From: Chloroflexota bacterium
GTDB taxonomy: Bacteria; Chloroflexota; Anaerolineae; Anaerolineales; Villigracilaceae
Assembly (NCBI GenBank): GCA_016875755.1
Contig: VGOX01000010.1
Location: forward strand, 1 to 17,560
Length of the DNA: 17,560 nt
Direction of reading: 5' to 3'
The notes under the pieces were generated by a model, which saw only the letters and a list, made by a program, of their open reading frames with translations, had not been told where the DNA came from and searched no databases. Made by a program: the position numbers and the translations under genes. Shown piece by piece: positions 13,643 to 17,560 of the stretch; position 1 is the stretch's first letter, and every line of letters starts with the position of its first letter.

Positions 13643-14258
13643 TCTCGCAAATAATTACAAAGGCGTTTTCGATGGACGCATCGGATTCGGGAAACGTCCC
13701 GCGCTCCTGATCGTGGATTTCATCAATGCCTATGTGACGGAGGGCGCGCCTCTTTTCGCGCCTGATGTTGTCACTGCCGTCGACGAAACGATTCCACTCC
13801 TCAGCCTTGCCCGTGAAAAACAGATTCCCGTCTTGTACACGAAAGTCCTTTACAACAAAAACTTCCGCGATGGCGGCATCTTCATTCAAAAAGTCCCTGT
13901 ACTCAAGACGATGGTCGAAGGCGAACCGCTAGCGGAGATCGTTCCGCAACTCACGCCCGTCGAATCTGATATTATCTTCGTCAAGCAATACGCCTCCGCG
14001 TTTTTCGGCACCTCTCTCGCCGCCACCCTCACTTCCCTCGGCGTGGACACGCTTCTCATCACTGGCTGCTCTACCTCTGGCTGTATCCGCGCCTCCGCCG
14101 TGGACGGAATGCAATACGGCTTCCGCGTCATCGTCCCCCGCGAATGCGTGGCAGATCGGCACCTAGGTCCGCATGAAGCGAATCTGTTCGATATCAACTC
14201 GAAGTATGGGGATGTGGTGGAGAAGAGTGAAGTGATGGAGTACTTAAGAGCTTTTTGA
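13635..14258 (+). CDS. isochorismatase-family amidohydrolase (maleamate amidase / N-carbamoylsarcosine amidase-like)
   Basis: 207 residues from the GTG at 13635, which overlaps the upstream gene end by 8 bases; longer in-frame starts lie inside the membrane protein gene and give low-quality sequence. The N-terminal pattern YKGVFDGRIGFGKRPALLIV (8-27), followed by DFINAYV, closely resembles N-carbamoylsarcosine amidase and maleamate amidohydrolase (NicF). The cysteine hydrolase triad is intact: D28 in LIVDF, K117 in VKQYASAF and C150 in CSTSGCIRAS. The family hydrolyses an amide to the acid and ammonia in the cytoplasm, and this member should be active. With an isomerase-family gene and an alpha/beta hydrolase in the same regulon, the set recalls the NicD-NicF-NicE end of nicotinate degradation. 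The exact amide is not determined. The stop overlaps a heptad element. Confidence 0.88.
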   Translation: MSDLANNYKGVFDGRIGFGKRPALLIVDFINAYVTEGAPLFAPDVVTAVDETIPLLSLAREKQIPVLYTKVLYNKNFRDGGIFIQKVPVLKTMVEGEPLAEIVPQLTPVESDIIFVKQYASAFFGTSLAATLTSLGVDTLLITGCSTSGCIRASAVDGMQYGFRVIVPRECVADRHLGPHEANLFDINSKYGDVVEKSEVMEYLRAF

Positions 14259-14314
14259 CAATAGACGATGGACAATAGACCATAGCTATCGTCCATCGTC
14301 TATTGTCCATCGTC
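14257..14314. repeat. heptad palindrome element 8 with two perfect stems
   Basis: 58 bases: four GAC units, a 6-base centre and four GTC units. GACAATAGACGATGGAC (14257-14273) pairs perfectly with 14291-14307, and shifted by one heptad 14264-14280 pairs perfectly with 14298-14314, so two 17-bp registers compete. The first G lies in the preceding TGA stop. Confidence 0.92.
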
Positions 14315-14319
14315 GAATT

Positions 14320-15051
14320 ATGCATCCCATCTTCTCTCCCTTCTGGGCATTCACCAACTCCGCAATGGATTATTTGCTCTTTGCGTTGATTGGATTGCTC
14401 TTATTTTTGTCGATCACCCTCCAATCTCAAAAGCGGACAATCACTGGCTACAGTCCGCGGCTGGCATGGATCCGCGGTGGCATCTACTTCACCAGCGGAT
14501 TCATCCTCAGCATTCTGACAGGCGTGCTGCCTGCACTAATCAGCAAACCGATTGCGATATCCGAGCAAGTTGCAAATCTTTACTGGTGGTTTTTTACCTT
14601 TTTGTGCGTTGGTATCATCTACTTCGCTTATTTCTATCTCTGGCCCCGCGGCACCCTCACACACGGACGCGAACTCCATCTCCCACAGGTTTTATTCTTC
14701 GGCTTATTTTGGGGATTGGGAGAAGGTCAAATTCTGCTCTCCGCATGGGCGGTGACCGAGAAATTCATAAGCAACATCTGGTTGACCGCGCTGGTGACCT
14801 TCCTCATCGTCGGTACCTTCAAAGGATTATGGCAAAGCCTATACTGGGACATTCACGTTGCGCCCGAACATAATATCCCCGAATGGAACTTGAAAAAAGT
14901 ATTGTTCGGTCATATCCCAAATTTGATTTTCACGCTTTCATATCTTGCCGTTTTCGGCAATGCGTTGATCTTTTTGCTTTTACAAATCACAGGCTTGATG
15001 TATATGACCTATCGTATGCGTTTCCCTGCATGGACGGACGATAGACCCTAG
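14320..15051 (+). CDS. unrecognised polytopic membrane protein with His-rich loop
   Basis: 243 residues with about seven membrane segments: 16-35, 51-73, 86-108, 122-142, 150-170, 195-212 and 213-232. A conserved-looking loop, YWDIHVAPEHNIPEWN (175-190), carries two histidines and several acidic residues and could bind a metal, but I cannot assign it to a desaturase or hydroxylase family. No ribosome site is evident before the ATG at 14320, and the ATG at 14365 is an alternative. The C-terminal residues DDRP and the TAG stop are encoded by heptad element 9, so the original end has been replaced or extended. The gene is flanked by an amidase and a CoA-transferase gene. Function unknown. Confidence 0.78.
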   Translation: MHPIFSPFWAFTNSAMDYLLFALIGLLLFLSITLQSQKRTITGYSPRLAWIRGGIYFTSGFILSILTGVLPALISKPIAISEQVANLYWWFFTFLCVGIIYFAYFYLWPRGTLTHGRELHLPQVLFFGLFWGLGEGQILLSAWAVTEKFISNIWLTALVTFLIVGTFKGLWQSLYWDIHVAPEHNIPEWNLKKVLFGHIPNLIFTLSYLAVFGNALIFLLLQITGLMYMTYRMRFPAWTDDRP

Positions 15052-15100
15052 ACGATTGACCACGACAGCTGCGTTTGTCTATCGTCCATGGTCAATCGTC
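15037..15100. repeat. heptad palindrome element 9, partly coding
   Basis: Four GAC units, an irregular centre and four GTC units, 64 bases. GACGATTGACCA (15051-15062) pairs perfectly with 15089-15100, and GACGATAGAC (15037-15046) pairs with 15077-15086. The first two units are translated as the end of the membrane protein gene. Confidence 0.88.
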
Positions 15101-15132
15101 AAACAACAATTTACAACTCACAAGGAACCTCA

Positions 15133-16329
15133 ATGAAAGCCCTCCAAGGAATTCGTATTCTCGACCTTACTCACATGCTCAGTGGACCCTACGCTGGCAT
15201 GATCCTCGCCGATCTCGGTGCGGAAAGCATCAAAGTGGAGCCGCCCATCACAGGCGAAGGCACGCGCCGACTGTTGGAAAAGGACCCGAAGAACAGCCTC
15301 AACGGCTTCGGTGCCTATTACATGACGCTCAATCGAAATAAGAAAAGCATCACCCTCGACCTCAAATCAGAAAAAGGCTTACAGGTCTTTTACGAATTGG
15401 TAAAAACCGCCGACATTGTTTTGAGCAACTTCAGCGCAGGCGTAACAACCCGCCTCAAAATTGATTGCGAACATCTCTCAAAGATCAATCCGCGCATTAT
15501 CACGTGTACTGTTACTGGCTTTGGCGAAACGGGACCCAATAAAGACCGCACAGCCTTCGACATGGTTGCTCAAGCGATGGGTGGCGGCATGAGCATCACA
15601 GGTCAGCCTGATAATCCACCCACTCGTTCTGGCATTCCCATCGGCGACCTCGGCGGCGGACTCATGGGCGTCATCGGTGTGCTCGCGGCATTGCAAGCGC
15701 GCCACATTACTGGACGCGGACAACACGTGGATATTTCCATGCTCGACGCGCAGATCAGTCTGCTCAATTACATGGCAACCATGTATTTTCTTTCAGGCGA
15801 TGTTCCCGATAAACTCGGCAACGGTCATTTCGTGCATGTCCCTTACGATACCTTTCAATGCTCCGATGGCTTCATTATCATCGCTGTCATCACTGATAAT
15901 TTCTGGACGGCGCTCATGGAAGTTGTCGACGCGCCTGAACTCAACACCGAAGCGAACAAAGGTCAGCCTGGACGATGGAAGAATAAACTTTTTATCAATC
16001 AACGTCTCAACGAAATTCTTTCTACCAACACTCAGAAGCATTGGCTCGACAGCATGCAAGCCAAGCGCATTCCCTGCGCACCCGTCAACAACGTCGCGCA
16101 AGCCCTCGCCGATGAACAAGTCCTCTCGCGCAACATGGTCATCGAAGTGGAGCATCCGCTCGGTGGCAAAGCCAAAATGCCTGGCAACCCTGTGAAATTA
16201 TCCGACACCTACGAAGACACCTTCTCGCCTCCGCCCACACTTGGTCAACACAATGATGAAGTGTATAAAGGTCTACTCGGGAAGAGCGATGAAGATTTGA
16301 AAGCCTTGCTATCAAGCGGAGTTATTTGA
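15133..16329 (+). CDS. class III CoA-transferase (CaiB/BaiF family)
   Basis: 398 residues from the ATG at 15133 (AAGGAA upstream); an upstream in-frame ATG at 15088 lies in the heptad repeat and was rejected. The N-terminal ILDLTHMLSGPYAGMILADL (9-28), followed by GAESIKVEPP, is the family signature, and D143 in TAFDMVAQAMGG is the catalytic aspartate that carries the CoA acyl intermediate. RGQHVDISMLDA further on is also conserved. These cytoplasmic enzymes pass CoA from a donor such as succinyl-CoA to a carboxylic acid. In this cluster it likely activates the acid made by the amidase or aldehyde dehydrogenase before cleavage. Length is normal. It is followed directly by a ribosome site and the aldolase gene after element 10. 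Confidence 0.92.
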   Translation: MKALQGIRILDLTHMLSGPYAGMILADLGAESIKVEPPITGEGTRRLLEKDPKNSLNGFGAYYMTLNRNKKSITLDLKSEKGLQVFYELVKTADIVLSNFSAGVTTRLKIDCEHLSKINPRIITCTVTGFGETGPNKDRTAFDMVAQAMGGGMSITGQPDNPPTRSGIPIGDLGGGLMGVIGVLAALQARHITGRGQHVDISMLDAQISLLNYMATMYFLSGDVPDKLGNGHFVHVPYDTFQCSDGFIIIAVITDNFWTALMEVVDAPELNTEANKGQPGRWKNKLFINQRLNEILSTNTQKHWLDSMQAKRIPCAPVNNVAQALADEQVLSRNMVIEVEHPLGGKAKMPGNPVKLSDTYEDTFSPPPTLGQHNDEVYKGLLGKSDEDLKALLSSGVI

Positions 16330-16379
16330 CCATTGACCACAGATGATTGACCATGGTCTGCGGTCCGTCGTCCATCGTC
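16328..16379. repeat. heptad palindrome element 10 (4+4 units)
   Basis: A regular 52-base element, four GAC-type units (one GAT) and four GTC units. It begins at the G of the preceding TGA stop and ends one base before the AGGAG ribosome site of the aldolase gene, so it fills the gap exactly. Confidence 0.9.
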
Positions 16380-16389
16380 AGGAGTTTCC

Positions 16390-17148
16390 ATGTTCATCCA
16401 AGAAAACCGCCTCAAACTTAAACTCAAAGCTGGTCAGCCAGCCCTGGGCGTGATCTCCACCTCGACCGATCCGCAGCTTGCCGAACTCTTCGGCTTGGCT
16501 GGCTACGACTACTACATGCTCGACGCCGAACATGGACTGCTTCACCCCGATCAAGCGGTCAACGTCATTCGTGCCTGCGAGTTGACGGGTATGACTCCTC
16601 TCGTCCGCATTGGACCCAAAGACCCGAAACTCGTCCTACAATATCTTGACGCAGGCATGCTGGGCGTGATGATGCCCGACCTGCGAAATGCGTCAGAGGT
16701 GAAAATGCTCGTGGATGCGGTGAAATATCCACCTGTCGGGAAAAGAGGCGTAGGTATTTCGCGCGCATCTAAATATATGGCATACAGTGGGGGAGCAGAG
16801 AAATACATCCAATTTGCCAACGAACAGACCATGGTCATCCCGCAATTTGAAGACCCTACTTTGCTCGACGACTTCGAAGCCATGATCTCCCAACCGCACG
16901 TGGATGCTGTCGTCATCGGTCCGCGTGATCTTTCGCTCAACATGGGCTTCCCCGATGGACCCAATCACCCCGAAGTGCAAGAGATGATCGATAAAGTGTT
17001 TGCTGTTTGCAAAAAAGCGGGCGTCGCGGCAGGAATCACCGCAGGTGTGAAAGCCGATGCAGATAACATGATCGCCCGCGGCGCGACAATGATTCTTGGC
17101 ATCGCTCAAGTGTTGATCATGAACGGCGCGAAGACTCTAATAAAATAA
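16390..17148 (+). CDS. HpcH/HpaI family class II aldolase
   Basis: 252 residues, normal for the family, starting at 16390 with AGGAG five bases upstream. H48 in DAEHG, R73 in VRIGP, E154 in QFED and D180 in IGPRDLS match the catalytic base/histidine, arginine and two metal ligands of metal-dependent 2-oxo acid aldolases; the E154 to GP distance agrees with the family. These cytoplasmic enzymes cleave a 4-hydroxy-2-oxo acid to pyruvate and an aldehyde or 2-oxo acid; relatives use heptenedioate, 2-keto-3-deoxy sugar acids or citramalyl-type substrates. As a late-pathway carbon-carbon lyase it fits the end of a ring-degradation route and could deliver pyruvate. Substrate unknown. A short 25-base gap leads to the next gene. 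Confidence 0.9.
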   Translation: MFIQENRLKLKLKAGQPALGVISTSTDPQLAELFGLAGYDYYMLDAEHGLLHPDQAVNVIRACELTGMTPLVRIGPKDPKLVLQYLDAGMLGVMMPDLRNASEVKMLVDAVKYPPVGKRGVGISRASKYMAYSGGAEKYIQFANEQTMVIPQFEDPTLLDDFEAMISQPHVDAVVIGPRDLSLNMGFPDGPNHPEVQEMIDKVFAVCKKAGVAAGITAGVKADADNMIARGATMILGIAQVLIMNGAKTLIK

Positions 17149-17173
17149 CCGATATAAATTCACGGAGAAAAAA

Positions 17174-17560
17174 ATGGGTATTTCACTGGCACAGGTCAAC
17201 ACCAAGGCAACGCGTGTTTTCATGGGTACGATTACCGATGAAGAATATATACATGATGCGCTTGCAAAAATTGCAAAAAAAGAAAATATTCAAGCCGCAA
17301 CCTTTGAATTGCTGGGCGGCATTACCAGTGTGGAATTGAGCGAATACAACTTCCGTACTCGCGAACGTAACCCATCTTTGTTCTTTTTCCGTCCGTTGGA
17401 GATCTTGTCAGGACACGGCACCATTTCCGTTTTGGATGGCGAACCGCATGTTCATCTGCACCTGACCTTGTCCTATCAAGATGAAGATGCCAACGATGCA
17501 GGCGTGGTCGTGATCGGTGGACATGCTTCCAGCGCAAAAGCCTTTGCAGTTGAGTTCACA
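17174..17560 (+). CDS. PPC/DUF296 domain protein, C-terminus cut by window edge
   Basis: The frame is open from the ATG at 17174 to the window end, 129 codons, with CGGAGAAA about 6 bases upstream. FELLGGITSVELSEYN, PLEILSGHGTIS, HVHLHLTLSY and VIGGHASSAKAFAVEF are the sequential strands of the PPC (plants and prokaryotes conserved, DUF296) domain; the His-x-His-x-His in HVHLHL is the presumed metal site in prokaryotic members. Bacterial single-domain PPC proteins are small trimers of uncertain function, some annotated as DNA-binding. About 10-20 residues are probably missing. The short 25-base gap after the aldolase suggests co-transcription with the catabolic operon, so a role there, possibly enzymatic, is plausible but not shown. 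Confidence 0.85.
   Translation, partial: MGISLAQVNTKATRVFMGTITDEEYIHDALAKIAKKENIQAATFELLGGITSVELSEYNFRTRERNPSLFFFRPLEILSGHGTISVLDGEPHVHLHLTLSYQDEDANDAGVVVIGGHASSAKAFAVEFT

Noticed and set aside
5414..16379. CRISPR-like interpretation of the heptad repeats
   Set aside because: Units are 7 bases with no spacers, are scattered between genes and no cas gene is present.
1..17560. Insertion sequences, integrases or tRNA genes
   Set aside because: No transposase or integrase motifs and no cloverleaf-capable sequence were found by eye; repeats have no associated mobility gene in the window.

Overview
The window looks like chromosomal DNA of a free-living bacterium, most likely Chloroflexota (Anaerolineae-like). 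This rests on gene content, moderate GC, and many short tandem and palindromic intergenic repeats. There is no rRNA or single-copy marker here, so the placement is an inference. No tRNA, rRNA, CRISPR array, insertion sequence or transposase was seen.

Region 1 (1-3604, all minus strand) is a cell-envelope stress type module. An ECF sigma factor overlaps its zinc-binding anti-sigma factor. Two paralogous four-helix membrane proteins follow, then a Tat-exported DUF1800 protein that runs off the left edge. Two 28-bp sites with identical spacing, one before the sigma gene and one before the second membrane protein, look like promoters read by this sigma factor. An intrinsic terminator separates the two membrane-protein genes. 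Three unrelated repeat families sit in this region, and one of them supplies the anti-sigma stop codon.

Region 2 (3662-10469, plus strand) starts with a sigma-70 type promoter followed by a perfect 18-bp palindromic operator. It encodes a tandem-domain nitrilase-superfamily protein, a protein resembling plant red chlorophyll catabolite reductase (bilin reductase superfamily), a class A flavin monooxygenase, an aldehyde dehydrogenase and an MFS transporter.

Region 3 (10539-17560) holds a minus-strand maleate isomerase/Asp-Glu racemase family gene, divergent from a plus-strand series: alpha/beta hydrolase, two unrecognised membrane proteins, an isochorismatase-family amidase, a third unrecognised membrane protein, a class III CoA-transferase, an HpcH/HpaI aldolase and a partial PPC/DUF296 protein. 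A nearly identical copy (17 of 18 bases) of the operator lies between the divergent genes, so regions 2 and 3 are probably one regulon.

Together, regions 2 and 3 look like an import-and-degradation pathway for a nitrogen-containing, possibly cyclic, organic compound. The hydrolase, amidase and isomerase families match the last three steps of aerobic nicotinate degradation (NicD, NicF, NicE), but several members lack the usual catalytic residues. The bilin-reductase-like protein raises the possibility that the substrate derives from a tetrapyrrole or monopyrrole.

The most striking DNA-level feature is a family of ten heptad-phased palindromes in regions 2 and 3: several GAC-N4 units followed by several GTC-N4 units and a final GTC. 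They occupy nearly every intergenic gap over about 50 bp and often begin inside the stop codon of the preceding gene.
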